Shown here: positions 23,101-35,371 of the stretch, piece by piece | Layout of the letters: every line of letters starts with the position of its first letter | Position numbering within the stretch: position 1 is the stretch's first letter | Assembly (NCBI GenBank): GCA_022315425.1 | Contig: JAIUPT010000039.1 | Location: forward strand, 558,001-622,000 | Length of the DNA: 64,000 nucleotides | Direction of reading: 5' to 3' | DNA from: Pseudevernia furfuracea | Taxonomy: Eukaryota > Ascomycota > Lecanoromycetes > Lecanorales > Parmeliaceae | Notes under the pieces: generated by a model | Told to the model about the DNA's origin: nothing | The model's database searches: none | The model's input: only the letters and a program-made list of their open reading frames with translations | Position numbers and translations under genes: made by a program

Positions 23101-23960
23101 AGACGATTTAGAGTCTCACTAATCAAAGATAAAGAATAACGATTTTTTATCGTGACTTTATTCAATTCTCGATAGTCGACACATAGTCGCAAGTCGTTAT
23201 TCTTTTTTGATACGAAAAGAATAAGAGACTCTACTAAGCTCGTTGAATGCTAAATTTAGTCTTTCGCTAAGATATCGTCTAGATATGTTCTTAGTGTCGC
23301 TAACTCGATGTTAGATAGATTATATAGTGAATCAAATAATGATTTCGCTATAGTCTTAATGACATGATTACGTTCTTCGTGCGACGAGAGTCGATCGACT
23401 TCTTCGATTAAAAATACGTCTTCGTATTCGCGCAACTTCTCTAACAATTTTGAGACAGCGTCTGCGATCTGCGATTATAATATATTCGTTAAGACTTCGT
23501 TAAGATGATGTTTTCTTGCTGACGCATCAAAAATATCTATGATTATTAAAGTATACACTAACTTTTCTCTCTTCAATGCGTTAGCAAAATCTTGAGATAA
23601 GAGTATCTTATACGTATACGTATCGATATCAAAGCGTTAGATTCTCTTAGCAATATCAATCACGATATCTTTATCTGTTAATGCTGATAGTTTTAATATA
23701 AAGAGTGAATTGTCTTCTTTTGCGATGATATAAAAGATATACGAATATCGCTTTATATAACTTTAACTATCTTATAACTTATAGTGTATAAGATAGACGA
23801 CATAGCAAAAGGTCGTGTTGTTATTTATTTATTTGACACTTGACAAAGACGCTTCGACTGATTCGAGATTATGTTCGAGAGCAAAGCGCTGATCAATCAC
23901 ATTAACTTCGATCTCGTTATCAAATTGTGTCGAAGTCGACATTAGAGTTACTTCTCGATC
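20150..23960 (-). pseudogene. Element G pol: RT, RNase H, integrase, chromodomain (decayed)
   Basis: RT N-terminus at 23447-23256 (LREYEDVFLIEEVDRLSSHE, then NIELATLRTYLDDILAK). The RT active site reads YLNDILIYS (22865-22890) instead of YLDD; the N codon is at 22878-22880. The end of integrase (20519-20274, KNLKQKRSNKKLSNKIINLF, NVFYMSLLELYRRRDN) runs into a chromodomain (EIKKILNKRKRKGEMKYLIR, about 20200-20265). Chromodomains direct integration toward heterochromatin in chromoviruses. Not functional. Confidence 0.85.
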
Positions 23961-24019
23961 TTCTGCAATCACTTTTTCTAGAAAAATTATACTGAGTGTC
24001 GAAATAACTCCTTATTTTG

Positions 24020-25351
24020 CTCTCGCCGTTAAGAAGTCTTCGACGAGAGTCTTTCTTTTCTCGACGAAGATGACTCGATAGTATAAGCATTAATGTTTTT
24101 AACGTCATCGACAGACACACGGTTGACGTCGTCTGCCTTGAGTTGTCGATATTCGTTTGCGTAATGTCCCTTCTTATGACAGTTGTAGCATTCGACTATC
24201 TTTAGATGTTTCTTGCTTTTCGACGTTTTGCCTCGAGATTCACCTTCGTTTGAGCGACGCGAAGTATTCGCTTTCTTATTCTTGCGAGATTGCGTCGCTC
24301 GTTTATTGTTATTGAGTTTGTTCTCTTTCTTATTTTCTTTATTTCGTCTTTGATTCGTATTCGAGTCGACATCGTTTGTGTCTCGTCTATCATGTAATGA
24401 GCGTGCGTTGACTCTCTTATTCGTATTCTTCAGACGGGTAGCCTGAGCGATAAGATCTTCTCGCGTCGAGACTATTTGTCCCGTGCGAGTGATGTCGTCT
24501 TGAAGTTTCGAAAGAAGTCTCGTCATCAACGTCGCAACTCGTTGAATTTCGTTCGACGACGATAACTGTGTCTCAAGACTAAAAAGATAGATCTCAAATT
24601 GAGTTACTGATTGAGATGATCTTTGCCGCGCATTCGTATAGATCATATTTATCTTCAGCTATCGATTAATTGAATTCTATATTTTGTTAAGCAGAAAAGA
24701 GACGAAGTGATCTCAACTTTCTATCTTGATCGAGTTCTTTTCTCGTTCGTTATGTCACTGTTTCTTGGGGTCTCTCGCTAGAAATTGTATATATCAAACA
24801 ATTTTATCGTGATCGTTCAGGAAATACGCTGAGACATTCATAAATGCAACTTCGACGTCTCGTATTCAGTTACGATGCTCTCGTCTCGATTTGTTATAAT
24901 AATCGTCAAGATTCTTTGATTTAACACTTCGTCGTTTTGTGACATGTGTCAATTTAATATTCGAATAACGTTTTGACTCTGCTCGAACATTAGAAGAGTC
25001 ACGACGAGCATTCGACGTGTTCGATTCGATATCGTCTTGATCTCGTTCACCTGACGATTTCTCTCGTTGAAGAACATTGATCTCTTCGTTAATGTTATTC
25101 AGTTATCGTCTTTTTAGTAGTTAATCTCGACGTTGAGTTGTCTGAGTCAATCGCTCGTTCAAAGTTAGATCGATAACATCGTCTTTCGAAGTAGATGTCG
25201 ATTGTCTTTGACTCTCGAATTTCACGTCAGAGATATAATCTGATTCGTTTAGATTCACTGTCTGTGACTGTTCTCCAGACATGATGTGCGAGTTGAATAA
25301 ATCTGCTTCGTTTTCGGTACGTTGCGATTGCGAGCGAGTGATTGTTACCAT
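24020..25351 (-). pseudogene. Element G gag remnant with zinc knuckle
   Basis: Starts MVTITRSQSQRTENEADLFN at 25351. After RIP damage it continues at 24646 (SVTQFEIYLFSLETQL, typical gag) and reaches a CCHC knuckle CYNCHKKGHYANEY (about 24165-24205). The last Cys has become Tyr (TGC to TAC, a RIP-type change). Confidence 0.82.
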
Positions 25352-25396
25352 ACTAAGTTCGGATCACTATCTCTCGATGAGAAGAAGAATTAGAAT

Positions 25397-25664
25397 TGTT
25401 AGACTGGCTTATATAATATAGGTATATATAAGACAGGCTAGGGTTGTGTAGCAATGTGAACTTAGCGAAGATATATATATTGCGTATAGTATATCTAATA
25501 GTAAGACTAATTCTTAAGGAAGGAAAATGGGAAACTTCGAGGCATGACCCTCTTAAGCTTTTCACGTCAAGAATCCGCTTGGCATGCGTATGTCAAGCGA
25601 TTCGATTACGCTCGGCAACCCCCGAGCTCATGCTACAGCTGTTCTCTTGATCCCGCTGCTAACA
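25397..25664 (-). repeat. Element G 5' LTR
   Basis: 268 bp, less mutated than 18083-18350. Carries the self-priming partner CTAATTCTT at 25507-25515. Confidence 0.92.
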
Positions 25665-25669
25665 ATATA

Positions 25670-27709
25670 TTAATAAAGAAATATAAAGATAATCGAAAGC
25701 TTATAATAGTGAATAAGTAGAAGAAATTCGTCAATTACGAGAAGAAATTAAAATAGATAATATAAGACACGTGATCTGCTTTATACAAGATTCGTAACGA
25801 TATCGTCGCTATCAAGTCTTCATTGACCACGATATATGATACGAAAGAAATTCTATATAGGCTTTACGATTTCTTATCGTCAAAGTATATCACGATTGTT
25901 ATTATTCTTAAGTTATAAGAAGAGAAGGACGATATCAGAGCACTTCGCATATTATAGAAAATAAAGAATTCATTGAAGAATATTTATATCGATATAGATA
26001 TATATGCTCGTCGTTCTCAAAACATTCGTTAACGATCGATATCTCAGTCTCAATCGCGTCTTAATCGCTCGTTCGAGTCTTAACGACCTTAACGATCTTT
26101 CTTTAAATTCTTCTTTCGTCTCGTTTTAATTCTTATTAAATCACGATACTACATTTGTGATAAGAAAGATTATAAGATTTAGAAATATAATGTATTTGAA
26201 GCGATTAAGAAATTGATTCGTGTCTTAAAAGACGAAAAGAAGAAGATAAAGAAGGTCTTCTTTATTAAAAAGAAATCTTATAAGATCTATAAGACTGAGT
26301 CGAACTTCTCTGATGATATCGTTGATATAAACTTTTTCGATGAGAAAGAAATTGCTTATATTACGAAGAAAGTAATTAATAAGCTTTAACCCTCTTCGTA
26401 AATCACTGATATTGACGCGTCATCTCATATAATTAATAAGATTAATCTTTTTAGTGACTCTCTCACTCGAATAAAGAGACGCATAATTAAGATTAAAGAG
26501 AGAGAATTATATGTAGATCAGATAAGTACGATAGTAATTAAAAGTCGCTAAGAAAGATCGATGTATATCATATATATCTATTATATTTTTGATCTTAATA
26601 TCAATCTTTTATTATGTAAAAGACTATATATGCTAAGACTGAAAGATCGTTTTGATACGAATACGATATTCCTTTAAAAGAGACATTAAGATATGCTTAA
26701 AATAGATCATCGAGAAGGAGTGTATGTCTTGACGTGGATCTTAAGCAAATTTCTTACTGAAATCACTTTAAAAGACTTTATTCAACAGCAAGTCTTTCTC
26801 GTAATGAAATATTTAATAACAGTTAAAGTAAAAAAACAGCTCATTAATAAGAAAAAAGCTAATAATAATGTTATTATACTCGAGATTAAAGAGGAATCTC
26901 AATCATTATAGTCAGCAAAGAATTATTTTCTTATATATCGACGATTCGCTTACTTTGAATTCAAAATTCTTATCAAGCTTCATGAAGTCACTATTTATTC
27001 ATCGTTAATACGTCTATTAAAGCATAGAAAGTCTTATCTCACATGTGCAATTGAGAAGATAAAGAAGAGAATTAATCGTATAGTGACTTCTAGAAAGAAT
27101 AAAATATTAGATCTTATTTTTATTAATGGTTGTGAATCGCTTTCAAAGAGTCTTATTAATAATATCACATTTCTAGAGATTGTTGATAATCACTCGCGAA
27201 AGATCTTAACGATCTATATTAAGAATAGAAAGTCTATCTTAGCGAAGCTTAATATATGAAAAAACACTATGAAGCTATAGACTGAGAGAAAGCTGAAAGC
27301 TATTAGACTAGATAACGCATAAGAACTGCTATCACTCGTAAAGAATTGAGTGAAGAAGCATAAACTCACACTTTAAGATATCGAGTCATATACGTTATAT
27401 TAGAATGATATCGCTGAGAGAGCAATTCAAACTATAGAGACGAACGTTCGTGTAATGCTTCAAGATATACAATTATTAATGCAGTTTTGAGATGAAGCTA
27501 TAATAACTAATGTATATCTTAGAAATCGAATTGTATCTAAATCAATCATTAACGAGAAATCTATTAGCCCTGAGCAAGTATATATAAAAAAGCTTTTATT
27601 CATTGATTATGTTAAAATATAAGACTATAAATGCATATTCTACGTCAATTCAAACTCTTATCTTATAAGTACTTAAAGAAATAAATTGATGCTCAAAGAA
27701 AGAGAAGCG
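25670..27709 (+). pseudogene. Element J gag, protease region and integrase core
   Basis: Decayed plus-strand frames. A zinc-knuckle remnant YYICDKKDYKI (about 26145) is followed by KKIKKVFFIKKKSYKIYKTE. The integrase region from about 27040 includes TFLEIVDNHSRKILTIYIK (27171-27230), AIRLDNA (27298-27320), NDIAERAIQTIETNVRVMLQ (from 27409) and ISPEQVYIKKL, all in Ty1/copia rve order. Interrupted by element B at AAGCG. Confidence 0.85.
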
Positions 27710-27911
27710 TGTCAGGACCAGTACAGAGTCAAGTCATGTAGGTGTATAGAATGAGACAACTAGATACAGGACAACTATGTACTGGGAGGGAGGCCATATA
27801 TGTATGGCGGAGTGAACCTGCCAAGACACGCTAAGCCTAAAAGGGAAGTGTCAAAGGAAGGCTGTGTCAAAGGGATGCAGGGACGCCGGGATGCGGGGTA
27901 CGCTCGTAACA
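27710..27911 (-). repeat. Element B 3' LTR
   Basis: 202 bp; same family as the LTRs of D and H. Followed by the C-rich (minus-strand purine) tract. Confidence 0.93.
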
Positions 27912-28351
27912 CTACCCCCCCCCTCCGAAAAGACATGTCCTCATGGCTGTAGTCGCTCGCTCATAGTCGCTCGCTATGTATGTGAAAGAAAGAACAAAGT
28001 AGAAACATGGTGCCCGCCGGCGCAATCCTCAGTCGCAGTGCTGATCCCAAGTCGCTCCGGTGACGTCTTGGCGATGCCATGTCGCTAGAATGACGTCATG
28101 CGATTGCAGGGGTCCTGGAATGGCCTCCATTGGTGAAGAATTGAAGAAATGGTGGTCAAAAATGGTTTTTGGTGTAGGCTGGGCAGCTGATATTGGATTT
28201 GCGGCCGGAGAAGAAAGTTGCTGAATGAAGGCCTGTGATTGGCTGAGGCCTTCCGAACCGTCCGAACCTTAACCTTAAATCAATATCATGGCGCTGGCGC
28301 AGCTGAGTTGTCTTCTCCTTGGGACCAAATCCACCGAGGGCGACGACGTCA

Positions 28352-28570
28352 TCAACAACACGCTTCGGGCCTCCGGCTATGGCGTCGTCGGCAGCCATAG
28401 ACTATAGCTCGGGGGGAGGCGAAGAAGGTAGCTGTCATATGGCGTTGTTGTTGAATGAGAAGTCGCTGAGCATTCGAATTTGCCATGGTGAAAAATGGAG
28501 CCTTGGCGCTTTTCTGGAATGGCCTGGAATCGCTCAAAAACACCATGTCCGAGGTTTGGCCGGATCGCAT
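28352..28570 (-). pseudogene. Element B: conserved tail of family ORF
   Basis: Reads NAQRLLIQQQRHMTATFFAS then PRAIVYGCRRRHSRRPEACC. It is nearly identical to the C-terminus of the element A gag-like protein and to element C (31246-31449). Upstream the frame enters the minisatellite. Confidence 0.7.
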
Positions 28571-28609
28571 GCTGATTTGAGTGCGCTAGGCCGAATGCAG
28601 TCTAGCCAG

Positions 28610-28830
28610 AGTTGTCCATGTTGTTCAGCAGGCAGCAGCCACATTGCTTTGTCGTTCATGTCAGCATTGTCCATGCCTGCTGCAGCCACATTGCTTTGTC
28701 CATGTTGTTCATGTAGAATCGAAAAATGCTTGCAGCAGTCATATTGCCTTGTTGTCCATGTCAGCATTGTCCATGCCTGCTGCAGTCACATTGCCTTGCC
28801 CATGTTGTCCATGTAGAATCGAAAAAATCC
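28610..28830. repeat. Minisatellite in element B
   Basis: Degenerate tandem units with TTGTCCATG, CAGCATTGTCCATGCCTGC and GTAGAATCGAAAAA; a second version lies in element D. Read on the minus strand, the units can encode HGQ-type triplets. Confidence 0.7.
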
Positions 28831-29806
28831 ATCGCATGCATTCACATCAACTCCCGCTGGCAGCCTGTCCTGGGAGTATTGTCCATGTTGTCCCGAGCTC
28901 TTGCCATCAAATATCCACCTCCTATTCATGTCCTGACCATAGCCTCTTGCCATTCGACGTCCGTCGCTGTGTTGTTCCGTAGTGTTATTCATTGCATTCA
29001 TCCGCTTCGTAAGCCTACCGCTTCGACTGCCGATATCTCATCAATACTAAGTTCTTGACACCCGTCCTAAGACCGATAGCGAGTACTCCGCTGTCAATGA
29101 TCTGTCTGACATAGATTACGCCCGTAACTCAAGCGCCTGATTCGTAGAATTTGTGTTGTAGTTCGTTATGATCGTGAAAATGATAAAAAGGGGAAAAAGG
29201 AATCGAATGTGTTGTGCCATTGTAGCAGGCTCACTTGCCGTCCGTTTTCTTTGTTCCCACTTGATTTCTTTGCTTGCCCGTTTGACACCTCGCAAAGAAT
29301 ATGAGTGCTCTGAAGAATGTTGTTTGCGGTGGTGTGTTGAGAAATTCAGGTGTGAAGCCCAGGCGGGGTAGAATGCGACTTCTTTTCGTGTTATATGGCC
29401 GACATGCTCAATGAAGAGATCGTGCGTTTGCTGTTGTTTTGAGTGTCTTCGGGTCTGATCTCGTTGCCTTGTAACAGGCTCGCTGTGAGGTGAAAAGATT
29501 GTTTTGACAATTTCTTTTTGATTCGCTAAGTCGTACGAATAATTTAGTAACTTCTTTATTCTTGCTCACTGTATATAAGACGATTTCGTCATGATTTCTT
29601 TTGCCGTCTGGTGATCAGACTTAAAGATGTTCTCTGCTCGTATAATGAGTAGATTCAGAGATACGATATCTCAATTGTCGATATTGACCTCAACTCGAAG
29701 ATGTCTTGATCTCACTTAGTCTTCTTGACAAAGCTTCTGTTAGTATACTTATTTGAATTCGCTTACTGTCAAAAAAACGAATGGAGTGAGGGTGATCTAG
29801 TTGTAG

Positions 29807-30008
29807 TGTCAGGACCAGTATAGAGTCAAGTCATATAGGTGTATAGAATGAGACAACTAGATACAGAACAACTATGTACTGGGAGGGAGGTCATATATGT
29901 ATGGCGGAGTGAACCTGTCAAGACACGCTAAGTCTAAAAGGGAAGTGTCAAAGAAAGGCTGTGTTAAAGGGATACAGGGACGTCGGGATACGGGGTACGC
30001 TCGTAATA
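29807..30008 (-). repeat. Element B 5' LTR
   Basis: 202 bp, carrying more transitions than 27710-27911, including TAACA to TAATA at its edge. Confidence 0.93.
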
Positions 30009-30013
30009 AAGCG

Positions 30014-30588
30014 ATGTTAATAAGATTTGATTTAAAAATAATAAAGTAGTATCGTGTCTACGTTTCTAATCTAAGACGATGCATTAAGACTTTAATAATT
30101 ATATTCTTCGAGAATAAAAAGAGTGATGATATCGATTTGAAACTTAAGATTTCTATATCAAATGAGTTGATAACTCGTAATCTTATCGAACGATTAAGAA
30201 CTTTATTAAAGAAATCAACTACATGTATATCTAATAAGCGACGTAATAAGCATAATTATAAGATATTAGCGATCTTAGTGATATCGCTATTAGAAAGTGA
30301 GACTATACGAAAAGAAGAGATTGTGTCATCGAATAAAGAAGATAATTAAGTATCTTTAATAATTCATGAAGATCAGCGTTCTGTTATTATTGTTCAAGAC
30401 TTAATATTTTAGAATTTAGTTAAGCGAGTACGAGAAACAAAGTTATCTTCGTTAGTAGACACTAATATTAACATCGTATAAACTTCGAGATTATCTTTTA
30501 ATTTGTCAAGATTAATAATAATAATATCATAGCGAAAATTTATCTTAGCTAGTCAAAATATTTATATAGTCTTAGTCTTATAACTATT
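30014..30588 (+). pseudogene. Element J pol segment between integrase and RT
   Basis: Copia linker region: RCIKTLIIIFFENKKSDDID (about 30072-30130), then LKISISNELITRNLIERLRT. The interrupted frame resumes directly from the integrase part before element B. Confidence 0.75.
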
Positions 30589-30770
30589 TGTCAGGATCAG
30601 ATCTAGAAGGATCATAGGGGTATGAGTAGACGAGGATAAAGAGTCTATCGAACTATCTAGAAGGGAGGCTCTGTATATGTAAAAGGCAAGGTCTCCGCCA
30701 AGACTAGACTAGACTTCAATGGGCCTAGCGCCTAGCCGATGTCAAGGGGATGTAGGGTACGGTCGTAACA
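30589..30770 (-). repeat. Element C 3' LTR
   Basis: 182 bp, distinct in sequence from B/D/H LTRs except for TGTCAGGA and GTAACA ends. Followed by a long C-run. Confidence 0.93.
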
Positions 30771-31245
30771 CTACCCCCCCCCCGAAGAAGCGCTGGTCCC
30801 CAGTGCGGTAGATAGGTGTGTGCTCTCGAAAGAAAAGAAGAAGAAAAAACAAACGTCATGCATGCTTGATTGCTGAAAAATCATAAAAAACAAAGAACTT
30901 TTGACCCTAGCGCTCGCTTTCTCGGTGACTCTAGCGGTGAATTTCCGACGGTGACGTCTTTGACGATGTCATGTCGCTAGCGTGACGTTATGCGGTGGCA
31001 GAGGTTCTGAAATGACCTTTATTGACGAAGAATTGAAGAAATGATGATCAAGAAGGTGTTTTGCCCTGCAGTAGCTATTTGATATTCGAATTTCGGGCAG
31101 AGAAGAAATTCAAAAATGAAGGCCTGTGATTGGCTGAGACCTTTCGAACCGCCCGAACCTTAAATCTTAATTCAATATCAAATGGGTTTTTGGCGCTGGC
31201 GCAGTCTTCTCCTTGAGACCAAATCCAGCGAGGGCGACGACGTCA

Positions 31246-32675
31246 TCAACAACAAGCTTCGGGCCTTCGGCTATGGCGTCGTCGACAGTCATAGACTATA
31301 GCTCGGGGGGAGGCGAAGAAGGTAGCTGTCATATGGCGTTGTTGTTGAGTAATTAGTCGCTGAGCATTCGAATTTGCTTGAGTGAAAAATGAGTCTTGGC
31401 GCTTTTTTGCGACTGGTCCTGACACTGTTGTCATAGATATCCCTGACATTTCAGGTCGTATATTTCCTGAGTACTCAGTTCAGCGATTGACGGTTTGCCG
31501 TGCTTCTGACTATAGGTCCAGTTTATCATAGCAAGTTCGTCGTCTTCGTCCCATTGTGAAAGTTCATGAAAGTCGAGAGCAGGGTCTGAGCGTGCAATAA
31601 TGGCGTATTTGCCCTTCTTTGCGTAAGCCTCAGCTTTTGCTTTAGCGTATTGCTCGGCGAATCTCGCTGCTTTCCTCTCAGTCAGACCCTCAGCAAATTA
31701 TTGATAATGAAGTTGTCTTATTATTATGTACGTCTTTAGCTGAGGTTTTATCTTCATTATATAAGTGTCTAGAGCATCGCTTTGATTCAAAGAACGAAGC
31801 TCTGATTTTATTGCGAGATGTCTCATAAGATTCTTCTTCTCGTTACACAGACGAGTGTATTTCATAAAAGCTCTATAAAACTCTGAAAAAGGCTAATTAC
31901 TCTGCGTCAATTTCTTAAAAGCATGTCAATTTGTGTGTGAAATAATAAACAGAGATATTTCGTATAAATCGACAAAGTAATTCAGAAGTTCGTTGACTGT
32001 CGAATAAGAACGATATCGTCGTTTAAAAGACACGTGTTGACTTGTCTCTCCCTCGAGACGTGCAATAATGTACGCAATCTTGAATGACTCGTGAGGATAG
32101 TGATCACCATTGTGATTCAGTTTGTCTTGAATTCTCATTTTTCAGTCATCAAATTGAACGTGACTATTGATGTCGATGAAAACAGGTGAATTCGATAGTC
32201 TTGAAGTGAGTCTCGATGCTTGTCTGAAAGGCGAGAAAGATCGCTGTCTTAGCGATGATCGAGAAGAAGATGGATCATGATTTTATATCGACCTATTCTA
32301 AGATTGCTGCTGAGTATAATATCGTTAAAAGAGATCCTTAATAGATAAGGATCGCTGTACTCTTGATATACGAAGCGGAGGCGAATTTGGTGATGAGAAT
32401 TTGATATGTAGATTCTCGAATATAAGATAGAGCTGGTCGCGACGATATATAGAGAAGTTTGACCGCGAACCAGGCCTAGAAGAAGAAGAATTTCGACGTC
32501 GATGAGGCGGAATATATTTGATAGAGGAAAATGACTGAGTGGAGAAAGAAGTTATTGTTTGAGAAGTGTTTTGATGTTGAGTGTAGGAATTTCGATATTG
32601 GAATTGATGCGGAATATCGAATTTCTTTGTTTCCCATGCAACTTTTTTATTTGTTAACCGTTTGACATCTAGCAA
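31246..32675 (-). pseudogene. Element C gag with family C-terminal tail
   Basis: Several minus-strand frames form one decayed gag. They read KMRIQDKLNHNGDHYPHESF (near 32140), SQHVSFKRRYRSYSTVNELL, FSEFYRAFMKYTRL, RKAARFAEQYAKAKAEAYAK (about 31690-31630) and SDPALDFHELSQWDEDDELA. A frame change near 31450 leads to QANSNAQRLITQQQRHMTAT and RRRHSRRPEACC. The gag block is unlike the BIR-gag of element A although the tail is shared. Gag packages RNA; without pol it depends on a partner. Confidence 0.75.
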
Positions 32676-33006
32676 AGAATGTGAATGCTTTGAAGTGTGT
32701 TCTTTGTAAAGGTGTTATTCTAAGAGGGTGATTTGTTTGCAAATTCAGGTGTGAAGCTCAGGCGGGGCAGAATTTGCGAGCAGAGAAGGCGGAGAAGCAG
32801 TGTTCGCTCAGAGAAGATTTTCTTGCGGAGGTGGGTGTAATGAAGGTTCTTTCGAATGATGTAGATGGTTTGTAATGTAATAAGATGTCTGTATGATAGA
32901 AATACCCAGTGTATTCTTTATCAGGCTCGGTCACTTGCTTCGAGCAGGAAGAAATAAGCCCGTCAATTCTCTTCGCCGGGTGGCGTACGAAGAAGACTCT
33001 TTATAA

Positions 33007-33188
33007 TGTCAGGACCAGGCCTAGAAGGATCATAGGGATATGAGTAGACGAGGATAAAGAGTCTATCGAACTATCTAGGAGGGAGGCTCTGTATATGTAG
33101 AAGGCAAGGCCTCCGCCAAGGCTAGGCTAGGCTTCAATGGGCCTAGCGCCTAGCCGGTGTCAAGGGGATGCAGGGTACGGCCGTAACA
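33007..33188 (-). repeat. Element C 5' LTR
   Basis: 182 bp, less RIPed than 30589-30770; contains the self-priming partner ATAAAGAGTCT at 33054-33064. Confidence 0.93.
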
Positions 33189-33336
33189 CTATTAGTCTTG
33201 AAGAGAAAGAGAGATAATAAGATAAGCGAAGATAAACGAATTATTAAACATATTAAAGTTCTGCTGATAATGAAGACAATTGAGATTAAGAATAAATAAA
33301 TAATGAAATTTATTTCTCTATCGACTTCGTATGAGG

Positions 33337-33531
33337 TGTCAGAACCAGTACAGAGTCAAGTCATGTAGGTGTATTGAATAAGACAACTAGATGCAGAACA
33401 ACTATGTACTGGGAGGGAGACCATATATGTATGGCGGAGTGAACCTGCCAAGACACGCTAAGCCTAAAAGGGAAGTGTCAAAGGAAGGCGTGTGTCAAAG
33501 AAATGCAGGGACGCGGGGTACGCTCGTAACA
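33337..33531 (-). repeat. Element D 3' LTR
   Basis: 195 bp, little mutated; followed by the C-run. Confidence 0.93.
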
Positions 33532-34239
33532 CTACCCCCCCCCTCCGAAAAGACATGTCCTCATGGCTGTACTAGAGTCGTTCGCTATGCATGCAAGTGT
33601 AAGAAAGACAAAAAGCAGAAAACATGGTGCATGGGAACCTGGTGGTGTAATCCTTTCCGGCCACAGTGCTGATCCCAAGTCGACTCGGTGACGTCTTGGC
33701 GATGCCATGTCGCTAGCATGACGTCATGCGGTCGCAGGGGTTCTGAAATAGCCTCCATTGATGAAGAATTGAAGAAATGGTGGCCAAGAGGGTGTTTTTG
33801 CCAGGCAGCAGCCATTTGATATTCGAATTTCGGGCAGAGAAGAAATTCAGAAATGAAGGCCTGTGATTGGCTGAGGCCTTCCGAACCGCCCGAACCTTAA
33901 ACCCTAAATCAATACCATGGCGCTGACGCAGTCTTCTCCTTGGGATCAAATCCACCGAGAGCGACGACGTCATCAATAACACGCTTCGGGCCTCCGGCTA
34001 TGGCGTCGTCGACAGTCATAGACTATAGCTCGGAGGGAGGCGAAGAAGGTAATTGTCATATGGCGTTGTTGTTGAATGCCAAGTCGCTGAGCACACGTTT
34101 TTTGTCATGGTGAAAAATGGAGTCTTGACGCTTTTCTGAAATGGCCTGGAATCGCTCAAAGACACCATGTCCGAGGTTTGACCGGATCGCATGCTGATTT
34201 GAATGCGCTAGACCCAATGCAGCCTAGGGCCAGTGATTC

Positions 34240-34380
34240 CGTAAATGCCTGTGTTGTCCATGCTTGTCCATGCCTGCAGCGGCCTGTCCGTTGTCCATGT
34301 TGTCCATGTTGTCCATGTTGCCCATGCCTGCAGCAGCCACATTGCCTTGTCCCCATGTTGCCCATGTTGTTCATGTAGAA
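34240..34380. repeat. 9-bp-unit minisatellite in element D
   Basis: Tandem TTGTCCATG units (about 34290-34330) with variants such as TTGCCCATG. On the minus strand the unit CATGGACAA encodes His-Gly-Gln in one frame, giving a short Gly-x-y-like repeat. Confidence 0.75.
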
Positions 34381-35371
34381 TCGAAAAAATCCATCGCATG
34401 CATCCACATCAACTCCCGCTGGCAGCCTGTCCTGGAAGTATCATTGTCCTGTGCCTTCAAGCTCTTGCCATCAAATATTCACCTTCTATTCATGTCCTGA
34501 ACATAGCCTCTTGTCATTCGACGTCCGTCGCTGTGTTATTCCATAGTGCTATCCATTGCATTCATTCGCTTCGTAAGCCTACCGCTTCGACTGTCGATGT
34601 CTCATCAATATTAAGTTCTTGACACTCGTTCTAAGATCGATAACGAGTACTTTGCTGTCAATGACCTGTCTGACATAGATTACGCTCGTAACTCAAGCGC
34701 CTAATTCGTAGAATTTGTGTTGTAATTCGTCATGTCGTGAAAATAATAGAAAGGGGAAAGAAAGAATCGAATGTGTTATGTCATTGTAGCAGACTCACTT
34801 GCCGTCCGTTTTCTTTGTTCTCACTTGATTTCTTTGCTTGCCCGTTTGACATCTCGCAAAGAATATGAGTGCTCTGAAGAATATTGTTTGCGGTGATATG
34901 TTGAGAAATTTAGGTGTGAAGCCCAGACGGGGTAGAATGCGACTTCTTTTCGTGTTATATAATCGATATGCTCAATGAAGAGATCGTGCGTTTGCTATTG
35001 TTTTGAGTAATTTCGAATCTAATCTCGTTGCCTTATAACAGGCTCGCTGTGGAGTGAGGAGGTGTTTTGACGATTTCTTTTTAATTCGTTAAGTCGTACG
35101 AATAATTTAGTAACTTCTTTATCCCTTGCTCACTGTACACAAGACGATTCCGTCATGATTTCTTTTGTCGTCTGATGATCAGATCCAGAGATGCCCTCTG
35201 CCCGTATGATGGGTAGACCCAGGGATACGATATCTCAATTGTCGATATTGATCTCAACTCGAAGATGTCTTGATCTCACTTAGTCTTCTTGACAAAGCTT
35301 CTATCAGTATACTTATTTGAATTCGCTTACTATCAAAAAAAACGAATAAAGTGAGAGTGATCTAGTTGTAG

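Larger units (their letters stand above)
18083..25664 (-). mobile_element. Element G: chromovirus (Ty3/gypsy) with extra antisense reading frame
   Basis: 268-bp LTRs (18083-18350 and 25397-25664), TSD ATGTA/ATATA (18078-18082 and 25665-25669; one RIP change). Coding strand is minus, with gag, RT, RNase H, integrase and chromodomain in order. The primer-binding site AAGAATTAG (plus 25385-25393), three bases from the 5' LTR, is complementary to CTAATTCTT in the same LTR (25507-25515). Heavily RIPed. A decayed plus-strand frame lies between the chromodomain and the 3' LTR. Confidence 0.9.
27710..30008 (-). mobile_element. Element B: non-autonomous relative of H with repeat cargo
   Basis: 202-bp LTRs (27710-27911 and 29807-30008), TSD AAGCG (27705-27709 and 30009-30013). 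Minus orientation: a C-run (polypurine on minus) follows the left LTR, and the primer-binding site ATCTAGTTGT (plus 29795-29804) lies two bases from the 5' LTR. Its complement ACAACTAGAT is in the LTR at 29853-29862. No gag-pol. The interior has a coding-like tail shared with element A (minus 28570-28352, ending RRRHSRRPEACC) and a CATGTTGTCCATG-type minisatellite. Confidence 0.92.
30589..33188 (-). mobile_element. Element C: gag-only LTR element
   Basis: 182-bp LTRs (30589-30770 and 33007-33188), TSD CTATT (30584-30588 and 33189-33193). Minus orientation. The primer-binding site AGACTCTTTAT (plus 32994-33004) is the exact complement of ATAAAGAGTCT in the 5' LTR (33054-33064), two bases from the LTR edge. 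The leader at 32640-32830 is homologous to the leaders of A and H. Contains one gag frame fused to the family tail; no pol. Confidence 0.92.
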
